A DNA stretch of 43,687 nucleotides from an uncultured bacterium (GCA_900553895.1 USFB01000012.1:1-43687), one strand, 5' to 3'. Numbered from the stretch's first letter, positions 23,784 through 32,513 are shown. Made by a program: numbers and translations. Notes: generated by a model from the sequence alone, not told the origin.

Positions 23784-25016
23784 ATGGATTTGTTTACGCA
23801 ATTAGAGGATCTAAATAAACAAACGCCTTTGGCGGAAATTCTAAGACCTAAAACTTTGGATGAATTTTTAGGTCAATCGAATGTAGTTGCACCGAATTCG
23901 CCACTTCTAAACCTGTTAAAAACTCAAAGGCTTTTTTCGCTTATTCTTTGGGGAACTCCCGGTTGTGGCAAAACAACTCTAGCAAGGCTAATTGCAACAA
24001 AAGTAAACGCACAATTTATCGAATTATCAGCCGTAACTTCAGGAATAAAAGAAATTAAAGAAACCGTAGAACAAGCGCGCCAAGCTTTAAGAGCAGGACA
24101 AAAAACAATTCTGTTTATAGATGAAATCCATCGTTATTCAAAAACTCAGCAGGACGCGCTTTTACCGCATGTTGAAAACGGTACAATATTTTTAATCGGT
24201 TCAACGACAGAAAATCCGTCATTCCAAGTTGTTCCTGCCTTGCTTTCAAGAGTACAGGTCATCAGACTAAATCCGATTAACGATGTTAGTATGGCAAAAA
24301 TTGTTAATCGTGGGTTTGAATACCTGGAAAAACATTACCAGCCAATACAATTTGATGAAGAAGTTACAAAATTTATTGTTAATAACGCTCGAGGTGATGC
24401 AAGATGTGCTTTGAATCTTGTTGAAAATTCCTATTTTGCAAGTAATTTTTCTAACGATACAAGACTGTTGAGCGTCGATATTTTAGAAAGTATTACACAG
24501 AAAAGAAATACTCGATATTCTACTCAAGAACATTATGATTGCGCATCTGCTTTCCAAAAAAGTTTGAGAGGTTCCGACCCTAACGCTGCAATTTATTATC
24601 TTGCAAAAATGATAGAAGCAGGTGAAGATCCGCGATTTATCGCAAGACGTTTGATAGTTTGTGCAGCGGAAGATGTGGGTTTAGCAGACCCAAATGCAAT
24701 GAACATTGCTGTAAATGCTTACCGTGCAGTCGAAATAATCGGGCTTCCCGAAGGTAGAATACCGCTTGCTAACGCTGTTGCTTATGTTGCAAAAGCTCCA
24801 AAATCCAATAAAGTTTGCATTGCAATAGATAAAGCTTTGATGGATATAGAATCAGGCAAGGATTTTCCTCCACCTATGCATTTGAGGGATGCACATTACA
24901 AGGATGCAAAAAGATACGGTTTTGGAGAAGGCTATATTTACACTCACGCAGCACCTGATATTGAACAACAATTCATGCCGGATGAACTGGTCGGAGTTAA
25001 ATATTTAGAGGATTGA
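23784..25016 (+). CDS. rarA: Replication-associated recombination protein A (MgsA/RarA AAA ATPase)
   Basis: RarA is a clamp-loader-like AAA ATPase acting at stalled replication forks with SSB and RecA. The 410-residue protein has PLAEILRPKTLDEFLGQ (15-31), Walker A GTPGCGKT (57-64), Walker B FIDEIHRYSKTQQDALLPHV (111-130), sensor GSTTENPSFQVVPALLSR, and the C-terminal tetramer domain GSDPNAAIYYLAKMIEAGED. Length is normal for short RarA. It overlaps slightly with the upstream initiation region of the next gene and leads a two-gene transcript. Confidence 0.95.
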   Translation: MDLFTQLEDLNKQTPLAEILRPKTLDEFLGQSNVVAPNSPLLNLLKTQRLFSLILWGTPGCGKTTLARLIATKVNAQFIELSAVTSGIKEIKETVEQARQALRAGQKTILFIDEIHRYSKTQQDALLPHVENGTIFLIGSTTENPSFQVVPALLSRVQVIRLNPINDVSMAKIVNRGFEYLEKHYQPIQFDEEVTKFIVNNARGDARCALNLVENSYFASNFSNDTRLLSVDILESITQKRNTRYSTQEHYDCASAFQKSLRGSDPNAAIYYLAKMIEAGEDPRFIARRLIVCAAEDVGLADPNAMNIAVNAYRAVEIIGLPEGRIPLANAVAYVAKAPKSNKVCIAIDKALMDIESGKDFPPPMHLRDAHYKDAKRYGFGEGYIYTHAAPDIEQQFMPDELVGVKYLED

Positions 25017-25018
25017 AG

Positions 25019-26437
25019 GTGAAATTAATATTAAAAAACAAACAAACATTGTTTCTTGTATCACTATTTGTTTTGGGCGTTTTTGCAAGAGTTTTTGTGT
25101 TTTTGAAAAATCAATCATTATGGGTTGATGAGTCAATGCTTGCGATAAACTTTTTAACGCTTCCATACAAAGGTTTATTAAAGGGTTTGGAGTATATGCA
25201 AGCGTCACCTGCTGGATACAATCTGGTAAACAAATTTTTACTGGAAACTTTTAAAACAAATAATGTATATATTAGAGATATGGAACTTCGTTTAATTCCT
25301 TTCATTTCTTCCATATTATCATTACCTGCATTTTTAATTCTGCTAAAATCCTTATTAAAAGATAGAGTAAAAATCCTTTACGGTTTTTCACTGCTTGCAG
25401 TAAATCCTCTTGCGATATTATATGCCGGACAATGCAAACAGTATTCTACAGAATTATTAATCAGCATTATTTTATTTTACTGTTTCTACAAAATATCAAC
25501 GGAAAAAGAATTTAGATGGTATTATTTGCTAATCATTCCAATATCAGTTTGGTTTTCATATTCAGCATTTTTTATAATTGCAGCAGGAATGATAACTTTA
25601 CTCGTTTCGAAAAAGTTTAAAGAATTTTTATATTTATTCGCAATATTATTATTCTCTAACGTTATTTATTATTTTATCAGTTTAAAGTCTGTTTTTAGTG
25701 TCAATTATAACGGAATGGATAATTTTTGGAGTCAAAGCTATGCTTTTATGGAACTTAGACATCCGACCAGACTTTTTATAAGATTTGGAGAATTATTTAT
25801 CAGGCTAAAAAGCTTTTCAATATTTGTCGGCTTAATATCTTTTTATGCTTTAATAAAATATTCTTTCAGCAAATATAATCCGCTTGCTCCAAAACTTCTT
25901 TTTTGTATAACAATATTTGGCATAATTTTTGCCTCTGCACTTCATAAATACCCAATCTATGCACGATTAATATTATTCACTTTACCGATATTTATAATTG
26001 CAATCACTGATTTAAAGGGGAAAACCGGAGTTATTTTAAAATCTGCAACCTTACTAATTTCCGGTTTTGCGCTTACTAATTATACTATTCATGCAAAAGA
26101 AATGGCTTATTCTTATGCAAGAGATATAGTACCGTATGTTATCGAAAACGTGTCCCAAAGAGATACGATTATAATTGATACTCGACCTGAATATGATTTA
26201 TACTTATTAGGCACAAATTTGGATAATACTATCATTGAAAATAAAATTCAATGCATTGAGAAAAATATCAATAAATGTGAAGCTTTTATCGAAACACTGC
26301 CTAAAGGTTCTTATTATTATCTTTCTGGAAGTTATTACGTAAAAGATTTTATAAAGAATAATAAATACGAAATCAAAGAACTGAATATCAAGCATAAAGC
26401 AAACAAAACAAAAGCTTTATATTTTATTAAAAAATAA
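25019..26437 (+). CDS. GT-C type membrane glycosyltransferase (ArnT/GT39-like)
   Basis: A 472-residue polytopic protein. NQSLWVDESMLAINF (31-45), just after the first membrane helix, holds the Asp-Glu pair (37-38) typical of lipid-linked-sugar transferases. About ten hydrophobic segments follow, then a soluble C-terminal domain from about residue 365. It probably moves a sugar from a polyprenyl carrier to an envelope acceptor. GTG at 25019 is seven bases after GAGG; the in-frame TTG at 25013 overlaps the rarA end with no spacing. Last gene before a strong terminator. Confidence 0.78.
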   Translation: MKLILKNKQTLFLVSLFVLGVFARVFVFLKNQSLWVDESMLAINFLTLPYKGLLKGLEYMQASPAGYNLVNKFLLETFKTNNVYIRDMELRLIPFISSILSLPAFLILLKSLLKDRVKILYGFSLLAVNPLAILYAGQCKQYSTELLISIILFYCFYKISTEKEFRWYYLLIIPISVWFSYSAFFIIAAGMITLLVSKKFKEFLYLFAILLFSNVIYYFISLKSVFSVNYNGMDNFWSQSYAFMELRHPTRLFIRFGELFIRLKSFSIFVGLISFYALIKYSFSKYNPLAPKLLFCITIFGIIFASALHKYPIYARLILFTLPIFIIAITDLKGKTGVILKSATLLISGFALTNYTIHAKEMAYSYARDIVPYVIENVSQRDTIIIDTRPEYDLYLLGTNLDNTIIENKIQCIEKNINKCEAFIETLPKGSYYYLSGSYYVKDFIKNNKYEIKELNIKHKANKTKALYFIKK

Positions 26438-26446
26438 AAATCTACT

Positions 26447-26484
26447 AAAAATGGCGTTTCGGAAATTTCCGAAACGCCATTTTT
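26447..26484. terminator. Perfect 38-base palindromic bidirectional terminator
   Basis: AAAAATGGCGTTTCGGAAA (26447-26465) and its exact complement (26466-26484) form a 19-base stem ending in five Ts on either strand. It lies between convergent genes (GT-C and rpsT). Confidence 0.9.
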
Positions 26485-26503
26485 AAAACTCTAAAATAAC
26501 TAA

Positions 26504-26770
26504 TTACTTAGCTAATTTTTTGATAGCAAGAACAAGTCTTGATTTCTTTCTTGCAGCTGTATTTTTGTGCAAAATACCTTTAGAAACAGCTTTATCACAT
26601 AATTGATAAACTTTTGAAACTGCACTGTTCAAAGCTTCTTTGTCTTCACCTGTTGCCAAAGCTAATGCTTTTTTAACAGCAGTTTTGATAGATGTTTTGA
26701 ATGCTACGTTTCTAACTCTGTTTGCTTCTGCAATAAGAACTCTTTTCTTTGCTGACTTAATGTTTGCCAT
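26504..26770 (-). CDS. rpsT: Ribosomal protein S20
   Basis: An 88-residue helical bundle that binds 16S rRNA. MANIKSAKKRVLIAEANR and HKNTAARKKSRLVLAIKKL are diagnostic. An upstream in-frame ATG (26788) lacks a site; the ATG at 26768-26770 has AAAGGAA. Monocistronic with its own promoter. Confidence 0.95.
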   Translation of the reverse strand: MANIKSAKKRVLIAEANRVRNVAFKTSIKTAVKKALALATGEDKEALNSAVSKVYQLCDKAVSKGILHKNTAARKKSRLVLAIKKLAK

Positions 26771-26858
26771 TTTAATTTTTCCTTTCACTTTTGGCTCTTT
26801 GTTAAAGTTAATGACTCAATAACAAATTGCCTATCACTTGAGGATAGTGAGTATTTTT

Positions 26859-26887
26859 ATTTTAATAATAAAAAAAATGTTTGTAAA
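26859..26887 (-). promoter_or_regulatory. Promoter of rpsT
   Basis: On the minus strand TTTACA (26882-26887), 17 bases, TAAAAT (26859-26864). The leader of about 80 bases includes a small stem (CTATC / GATAG near 26831-26847). Confidence 0.6.
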
Positions 26888-26956
26888 GATTAATATTAAG
26901 TTTTAATAAATTGTTATTTATAAAAAAAAATAAAACCCACCCGCAACTAAACATTA

Positions 26957-26993
26957 AATCGAACGACACTCGCGGCGCGAGTGTCGTTCGATT
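26957..26993. repeat. Perfect 18-base inverted repeat with one-base centre
   Basis: AATCGAACGACACTCGCG, G, CGCGAGTGTCGTTCGATT. It lies 17 bases after the stop of the acidic HerA-like gene. It is very GC-rich against its surroundings, and its core CTCGCGGCGC also occurs in the long inverted repeat at 10224-10233. No immediate U-run follows on the minus strand, so it is more an insulator or inserted palindrome than a classic terminator. Confidence 0.8.
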
Positions 26994-27010
26994 GCAACAT
27001 AAATTCGAAT

Positions 27011-29632
27011 TTACGCTTTTTTAATTTCCGTTAAAGTAGGATCTAACAAACGTCGACCGATATTATCAAAATTAATCGAGAATAAAGTTTTATTGCCATA
27101 CTTAATCATTTTTTCAACAACGCCAGTTCCATATTTCGCGTGTGTTACAGTATCACCTTGTTGAATAGGGTCACTCATAACTAAATCCTCTTGAGGTATT
27201 TCTGCATCATATACAGGAACGATTGGAGTAGAAGAATTCCTTGTTTGTAAAATTTCTTGCTCTTCCTTTACCTCTTCTAACTGTGGCTGCTCGTCATTTA
27301 CTTCTTCTAAAATACCACCATTATCTTCTGTTTCTGTCAACTCTTCTAATTCAGAATCGTCTTGAACATTTCCTAAAACGCCATCATCATCGCTGTTTAA
27401 TTCATCTATAAAATCCAAGTCGGAATCCGAAATATCATCATCTTTTCTCGTTGTGAATACTTTGTCAACATCTCTTACAATTTGTTCATCAACATTTTCA
27501 TCAAGTTCTTTTTCGTCTTCCAAATCAACTACTATATCATTATCATCAATGTCATCAGGATTTAGTTCTACAATTTCTTCTAAATCATTATCAAAACCGT
27601 TTTCACCTGATATTGGTAGTACATTTATAGACTCATCATCCAGCAACATTTTTTGGTTGCTATCTGCCTCATTGTCTTGTTCAAAATCTTGATTAATTTC
27701 TTGTAAATCATCCTGTGAAGAAATATCTTCATCTAAATTTGTATCCAAATCTAAATCAATATCATCATCAATTTCTATTGAATTTTCATCTTCCTTCTCT
27801 TCAATAATTTCAGGTTCTTCAGCTATATTTTGAACATCTACATCTTCTTGAGCTTCTTCTACTGTATCAAGCTGTGAGTCTGAATCTTCAACTATTTCAG
27901 AGAAATCTTCATTATCTATGATTTCTTCATCCAAAGAAACTTCTTCAATTTCGCTTTCTTCCAAAGGCACATAATCTTGAATTTCTTCGTTTTGATGAAC
28001 TTCGGTTACAAAAGATTCTGCTAATGGAATTTCTTCAACTTCTTCCGTCAAAACAGGTTCTTCTAAATCTTTTTCGCTTATTAGCGTATTTTCTTCGCTT
28101 ATTTCCGGGAGTTCTTCAACTATTTCCGGTGTCACTTCTTCACACTCAGCATCATCTTCATCATCAAACATATTAACAGCTGTTGGCGCAACCAAATTTT
28201 CTGTTGCCTTTGATATCACATCGTTAGATTTTTCCTCGATGTTCGCCAATATTTCTTCATTTGAAATTTGCGATTTTTGAGCTTCCGAAGTTTCAGTGTT
28301 TTCTTCTTCAACAGCTTCTTCTGTGATTGGTACGGCAGTAGAAGCTATTTCCTCCAATTCTGTTTCTTCAATATATTCTTCGGAAACTTCTTCAGGTGTA
28401 ACTTCGTTTTTCAAATCCTCTTCAACGATATTTTCTAAAACAGTTTCGTCTTCTTTTTCAATTTCAATGACTTCATCAATAATTTTTACTTGTGAAATCA
28501 AAGGAATATAATTAGTAGCCTCTCCGGCGATTAAATATGTACCTTTCTGCATAGCCCTTAAGAAGGTGCTGTAAATATTGAAAATTTCGTTATTTGAAAT
28601 TGATGGATTTATTATAAAATTATCAAAAACATTCTTTATATCATTTAAATACTTAAATCTTGAATGAGTTACAAATGCTGTAGACTTCTCGCACTGCAAA
28701 ATGTCCTTAATATTCTTTTTACTAACAGTATTTGAAAGTTCCAGCAAAACCTGCGCATCATCAGATAATGTTTCATAAATAAACGCCAAATATCTGTTTT
28801 GGAACGCGCTATCAAGTTTTGAAATATCAATAATCGCGCATTTGGAATCCAAGATATGTTTAAGGGCTTCAACTTCATTTTTATTTTTTGCAAAATAACC
28901 CAATCTGTCAAACTTCGCTAATTTATTTTTCAAAACCAAAAGTTTAAAAATATGTGATTTATCAACCATATCATCAACAATTGTTTTTAGAGTTTCGAAC
29001 GGAACAAACGGAACTGTTTGAGAGTATTCGGACAAATCTTTGAAAATATCAATAATCATTGATTTACTGTCTGCAGTCGCATCATTTAAGCAATCTTGAT
29101 ACATAAAAGCAAGAGAAGCTGTATCGAGCGGTAACTTAAAATCAACACCCGCAACAACTTTCTTGGCATTAATAATACCCAACGAGTCAATTATTACAAC
29201 ATTTTTTGACAAATTATTAAACTGTTTTACGAGGTTTCTTACAAGAATATTATTAGTTTCTTTATCATCAACACTCATCAGCATTTTTTTATTGAAAGCT
29301 GATTCATCTATTGTAATATTTAAATCAGTACCTTGAGTTTTTCCTATAATTACAGGTTTTTTTGCATTTATAGAATTGCTCAAAATATCAAATGTAAATT
29401 CTTTGATTTCAGAGTCTTTAGAAGGCAAAGTCTTATCATAGTTTTGCAAAGCACCGTCATAAAGAAACAAAATTTTTGCGTATCCGATAGAATTTTCACC
29501 GGAACGTTTTAGTTGGATAACTTGTGCTATATAGCTCTTTTCTAAGCCGTCAATTTGGATGAATGAAGATAGATAAATGCTTTTATCGGCTTCAAACTTT
29601 AAAAACCCATCTCTTACTTCTAAAATTCTCAT
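27011..29632 (-). CDS. HerA-like degenerate ATPase domain, long acidic linker and UvrD-type Tudor tail
   Basis: An 873-residue protein with three parts. Residues 1-80 look like a HAS-type barrel, and 90-375 like a HerA/FtsK-superfamily ATPase: MLMSVDDKETNNILVRNLVK stands where the P-loop should be, so Walker A is lost; VVIIDSLG (145-152) follows, and KGTYLIAGEATNYIPLISQV ends the domain. About 377-815 is Glu/Asp-rich and probably disordered. Residues 824-873 (GDTVTHAKYGTGVVEKMIKY, FDNIGRRLLDP) match the C-terminal Tudor-like domain of UvrD/PcrA. No known protein of this layout was recalled. The ATG is predicted leaderless. Confidence 0.6.
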   Translation of the reverse strand: MRILEVRDGFLKFEADKSIYLSSFIQIDGLEKSYIAQVIQLKRSGENSIGYAKILFLYDGALQNYDKTLPSKDSEIKEFTFDILSNSINAKKPVIIGKTQGTDLNITIDESAFNKKMLMSVDDKETNNILVRNLVKQFNNLSKNVVIIDSLGIINAKKVVAGVDFKLPLDTASLAFMYQDCLNDATADSKSMIIDIFKDLSEYSQTVPFVPFETLKTIVDDMVDKSHIFKLLVLKNKLAKFDRLGYFAKNKNEVEALKHILDSKCAIIDISKLDSAFQNRYLAFIYETLSDDAQVLLELSNTVSKKNIKDILQCEKSTAFVTHSRFKYLNDIKNVFDNFIINPSISNNEIFNIYSTFLRAMQKGTYLIAGEATNYIPLISQVKIIDEVIEIEKEDETVLENIVEEDLKNEVTPEEVSEEYIEETELEEIASTAVPITEEAVEEENTETSEAQKSQISNEEILANIEEKSNDVISKATENLVAPTAVNMFDDEDDAECEEVTPEIVEELPEISEENTLISEKDLEEPVLTEEVEEIPLAESFVTEVHQNEEIQDYVPLEESEIEEVSLDEEIIDNEDFSEIVEDSDSQLDTVEEAQEDVDVQNIAEEPEIIEEKEDENSIEIDDDIDLDLDTNLDEDISSQDDLQEINQDFEQDNEADSNQKMLLDDESINVLPISGENGFDNDLEEIVELNPDDIDDNDIVVDLEDEKELDENVDEQIVRDVDKVFTTRKDDDISDSDLDFIDELNSDDDGVLGNVQDDSELEELTETEDNGGILEEVNDEQPQLEEVKEEQEILQTRNSSTPIVPVYDAEIPQEDLVMSDPIQQGDTVTHAKYGTGVVEKMIKYGNKTLFSINFDNIGRRLLDPTLTEIKKA

Positions 29633-29638
29633 ACTGAA

Positions 29639-29647
29639 ATACTACCA
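29639..29647 (-). promoter_or_regulatory. Extended -10 of the HerA-like gene, leaderless
   Basis: On the minus strand TGG-TAGTAT, then TTCAGT and ATG at 29632. No Shine-Dalgarno. Confidence 0.5.
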
Positions 29648-29706
29648 TGAACATGCTCTAAAAATACGATTTTTGTAACAAAATGTTAAAAGATTGCATT
29701 TTTAAA

Positions 29707-30414
29707 TTATGCACCAAATCTACGATTTCTGCGTTTATATTCTATTACGCAATCCGCAAGCACTTGCTTATCAAATTCAGGCCAAAATTTTTGAAGCACG
29801 ATAAACTCTGAATAAGCAATCTGCCATAACAGGTAATTTGAAACTCTCATTTCACCACCGGTTCTGATTAATAAATCAGGATCAGGAATATTTGCAGTAT
29901 ACAAATGTTTAGAAATTGTTTCTTCCGTTATATCTTCTGTTTCGCCTGATGCAATTATTTCACGTACAGCATGTACAATTTCATCACGAGAGCCGTAATT
30001 GAATGCGATTTGTAAATTAACGCCCGTATTATTTTTTGTTGTTTCTACAGAATGATTTAAAATTTCCTGTAATTTAGCACTTAATTTTGTCGTATCTCCG
30101 ATAAATGAAATCACAACATTATTTTCATGCATTTCTTTTAATTCGTTTTTAAGAGTTTGTCCCAATAAATCCATCAAGAAATTAACTTCTTCAGGCTTTC
30201 TGTTCCAATTTTCTGTAGAAAACGCGTAAACAGTCAGGTATTTTATACCAAAATCATCACAAGCGCGCATCGCTGCTTTTAATGCGTCAACACCTTTTTT
30301 ATGCCCGAAAGCTGACGGCAAATTTCTTTCTTTTGCCCAACGTCTGTTGCCATCCATTATTATAGCTACGTGTTTTAAATCACATTCTTCAACAATCTTT
30401 TTGATATCTTCCAT
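29707..30414 (-). CDS. uppS: Isoprenyl (undecaprenyl diphosphate) synthase
   Basis: This cis-prenyltransferase adds isopentenyl units to farnesyl diphosphate to make the C55 carrier for peptidoglycan and surface glycans. Of 235 residues, HVAIIMDGNRRWAKER (15-30) holds the catalytic Asp21, and YLTVYAFSTENWNRKPEEV and DPDLLIRTGGEMRVSNYLLWQ are diagnostic. TAGGAAAT precedes the ATG. It lies after the M14 and M16 genes, probably the third gene of that transcript, with repeats filling the 106-base gap. Confidence 0.95.
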   Translation of the reverse strand: MEDIKKIVEECDLKHVAIIMDGNRRWAKERNLPSAFGHKKGVDALKAAMRACDDFGIKYLTVYAFSTENWNRKPEEVNFLMDLLGQTLKNELKEMHENNVVISFIGDTTKLSAKLQEILNHSVETTKNNTGVNLQIAFNYGSRDEIVHAVREIIASGETEDITEETISKHLYTANIPDPDLLIRTGGEMRVSNYLLWQIAYSEFIVLQKFWPEFDKQVLADCVIEYKRRNRRFGA

Positions 30415-30433
30415 TTTTATTTCCTAAGTTTTT

Positions 30434-30456
30434 GTTGGGCTGAAAACCCAACCTAC
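30434..30456 (-). repeat. GTAGGTTGG hairpin in the uppS leader
   Basis: On the minus strand GTAGGTTGGG, TTTTC, AGCCCAAC fold into a hairpin 20 bases upstream of the ATG. Same unit and nearly the same distance as before dxs. Confidence 0.6.
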
Positions 30457-30470
30457 ATTTATCGCGTGTT

Positions 30471-30504
30471 CCCTCTCCTCGGGGGAGGGTTAGGGTGGGG
30501 GCTT
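30471..30504. repeat. GC-rich palindromic repeat, copy G
   Basis: CCCTCTCCTCGGGGGAGGG then TTAGGGTGGGGGCTT, nearly identical to copy D. It abuts the GTAGGTTGG hairpin and ends 17 bases from the M14 stop. Confidence 0.75.
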
Positions 30505-30520
30505 ATTTCCCCATATTTCG

Positions 30521-31126
30521 TTATAAATTTTCCAACATTCTAAAAATCTCAAACATTGGTTTTTCAAGTTTTTTTACATCAATTTCTTCATCCAATTCTA
30601 AAGTTATTGTAGGAATATTTTTTTCTATTCCTGCCCAAGTTCCGAAACTCCCCGGAGTAGGATATCCGATAGATGACTCAACAGGATAGTCAATAATTTC
30701 AGAAATCTTTTCTGCAATTTCTAGCGCGTCACCATCGTAGTTTACAACTTTATATGGCGCATGTAAAGTTAAAATAAATTTCGGCTTATATTTTTCAATG
30801 ATTTCAACCAAAAACTTTGTTTCAATTTCGCTTGCAGGAGTATTCCCTCCGAAGAATTCGTTTTTCTCGGTTAATTCCCAATTCTTTGTCGGGAAATTTC
30901 TGTTTATATCAACTCCGTTAGAATTTACTCTTGTTTTTGCCTTAACTCCATCCGGGTTTACACAAGGCACAAACATTAGTTTTGTATCAATATTTGATTT
31001 AATATATTCATTAATCAAATGCTCGCCTTGAGGCTCATCACCGTGCATGCAACCCAACACAAGAACTGAATTGTGTTCTTTGTTCATAAAAAGATTAATT
31101 GAATTGCCCTGCTCTGTTTTAACCAT
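30521..31126 (-). CDS. M14-family zinc carboxypeptidase (MpaA-like amidase)
   Basis: A 201-residue compact M14 enzyme. LGCMHGDEPQGE supplies zinc ligands His28 and Glu31, VDINRNFP (72-79) the substrate-binding Arg, LHAPYKVV the third ligand His122, and TLELDEE the catalytic Glu177. The size and sequence fit MpaA-type murein-peptide amidases, which trim gamma-D-Glu-diaminopimelate in peptidoglycan recycling. No signal peptide, so cytoplasmic. ATG at 31126 follows AAGGGATT; a GTG one codon earlier is possible. Eight bases or so after the M16 stop. Confidence 0.82.
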   Translation of the reverse strand: MVKTEQGNSINLFMNKEHNSVLVLGCMHGDEPQGEHLINEYIKSNIDTKLMFVPCVNPDGVKAKTRVNSNGVDINRNFPTKNWELTEKNEFFGGNTPASEIETKFLVEIIEKYKPKFILTLHAPYKVVNYDGDALEIAEKISEIIDYPVESSIGYPTPGSFGTWAGIEKNIPTITLELDEEIDVKKLEKPMFEIFRMLENL

Positions 31127-31136
31127 CACTAATCCC

Positions 31137-32333
31137 TTATGGTTTTATAATTGATAATACGTAATCATCGGTGAAATACTTATTAGCACATTCTTGTAAT
31201 TGTTCGCTTGTAACGGCTTTTAATTGTGCAATAACTTCTTTTTGGTATTCAAAAGGTTTACCCATAATTGAATAATAAGCCATCATATTTGCTTGTTGAG
31301 CGTTCGTTTCGCTAATAAATTGCTGTTTACCGATTAAATTGTTCTTAGCATTATGCAACTCTTCTTCGCCAACAGGAATATTTTTAATCTTTTCGATTTC
31401 TTCTTTGAATCCGTTAATAGAAGTTTCAATGTTACCGGGTTCAGTTCCTATATAAATACTGAACACTGCTGATTTTTTGTGTGTTTCATAGGCTGTTCTT
31501 ACTGTGTATGCTAAGCCTTTTTTCTCTCTTAACTCCAAAAATAATCTTGAAGAAAGTCCGCTTGCTCCAAGAATAACATTTAATAACATAATCGCAGGAT
31601 AATCCTTGTCCCCGATTGTTGGAACGCGCCATCCTTGCAGAATTTGTGCTTGATTAGCGTCAGGTTTAATTATTTCACTATATTCTTGTGACAAAGCTTT
31701 CGGTGTCGGAATTTCAGACTCTATTTCAATTGATGCAGGAAGTTCACCTAAATATTTTTCTACAAGTTTTTCATCTACATCACCAACGAGAGCCAATGTT
31801 TTTTTGCTGTTATTTAAAATTTGTTTGTAAGAATTGATTACATCTTCTTGTTTTACGTTGTCAATTTCATCAAGAATTTTTGTATAACTATTTCCGTAAA
31901 AATGGTTTTTATAAATAGTTTTTGTAAACAAATCAGATACTTTGACTTTAGCAGAATCCAATTCTGCCATAAGTTCGCCTTTTAACATTTGTCTTTCTTT
32001 TTCAAATTCTTGAAAAGTTGTATTCAATATAATATCTTGCAAAATAGATAAAGCAAGTTCAAAATCTTCGTTCAAACAAACAAATCTGAATCTTAAATAA
32101 TCAGACTTCATTTCAGAGCTTAATTCAATTGCGTTTTCATCCAAAATAGAAGAAAGTTCTTCTGAGGTGTATTTTTTTGTACCTTTCATAAGAAGGCGAT
32201 TCATCATTGTGTATTCACCCGCATTTTTTTCAGCGTTTGTGATTGTAAAATTAAGAGTTAATGCAACTCTCGGAGTATTTTCATTCTTTTTAAAACAAGC
32301 TCTTATCTTATTAGTTAATTCAAATTCTTTCAT
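31137..32333 (-). CDS. M16-family protein lacking the HXXEH zinc motif
   Basis: A 398-residue protein with the two-domain M16B fold. Where active enzymes have HXXEH, this has NAGEYTMMNRLLMKGTKKYT (37-56), so it should not bind zinc. It keeps the partner-type motif GASGLSSRLFLELREKKGLA (256-275) with the Arg-Tyr pair used for substrate binding. In two-gene M16B proteases one subunit carries HXXEH and the other this motif. No catalytic partner lies next to it. No signal peptide. The ATG is predicted leaderless. Confidence 0.83.
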   Translation of the reverse strand: MKEFELTNKIRACFKKNENTPRVALTLNFTITNAEKNAGEYTMMNRLLMKGTKKYTSEELSSILDENAIELSSEMKSDYLRFRFVCLNEDFELALSILQDIILNTTFQEFEKERQMLKGELMAELDSAKVKVSDLFTKTIYKNHFYGNSYTKILDEIDNVKQEDVINSYKQILNNSKKTLALVGDVDEKLVEKYLGELPASIEIESEIPTPKALSQEYSEIIKPDANQAQILQGWRVPTIGDKDYPAIMLLNVILGASGLSSRLFLELREKKGLAYTVRTAYETHKKSAVFSIYIGTEPGNIETSINGFKEEIEKIKNIPVGEEELHNAKNNLIGKQQFISETNAQQANMMAYYSIMGKPFEYQKEVIAQLKAVTSEQLQECANKYFTDDYVLSIIKP

Positions 32334-32339
32334 AACGTT

Positions 32340-32348
32340 ATTAAAGCA
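32340..32348 (-). promoter_or_regulatory. Extended -10 of the M16 gene, leaderless
   Basis: On the minus strand TGC-TTTAAT, then AACGTT and ATG at 32333. No Shine-Dalgarno. Confidence 0.5.
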
Positions 32349-32513
32349 TAAAAAATAGAATTTGTAAAAATGTTAATGGTAAAAAATTGCAACCTACTTT
32401 TTACAAAAGAAGTTGCGTTTTACACCAACAGGCATTAATTCATTAAGATATTTAAACTTATATAAAGATTTGTAAAAAAATACAACAAAAGAGTTTACTT
32501 TTGTTATGTAATG

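Noticed and set aside
27453..28511. Ser-rich plus-strand frames opposite the acidic linker
   Set aside because: GAA/GAT-rich codons on the minus strand read as TTC/TCA-type codons on the plus strand; the frames are a by-product of composition.
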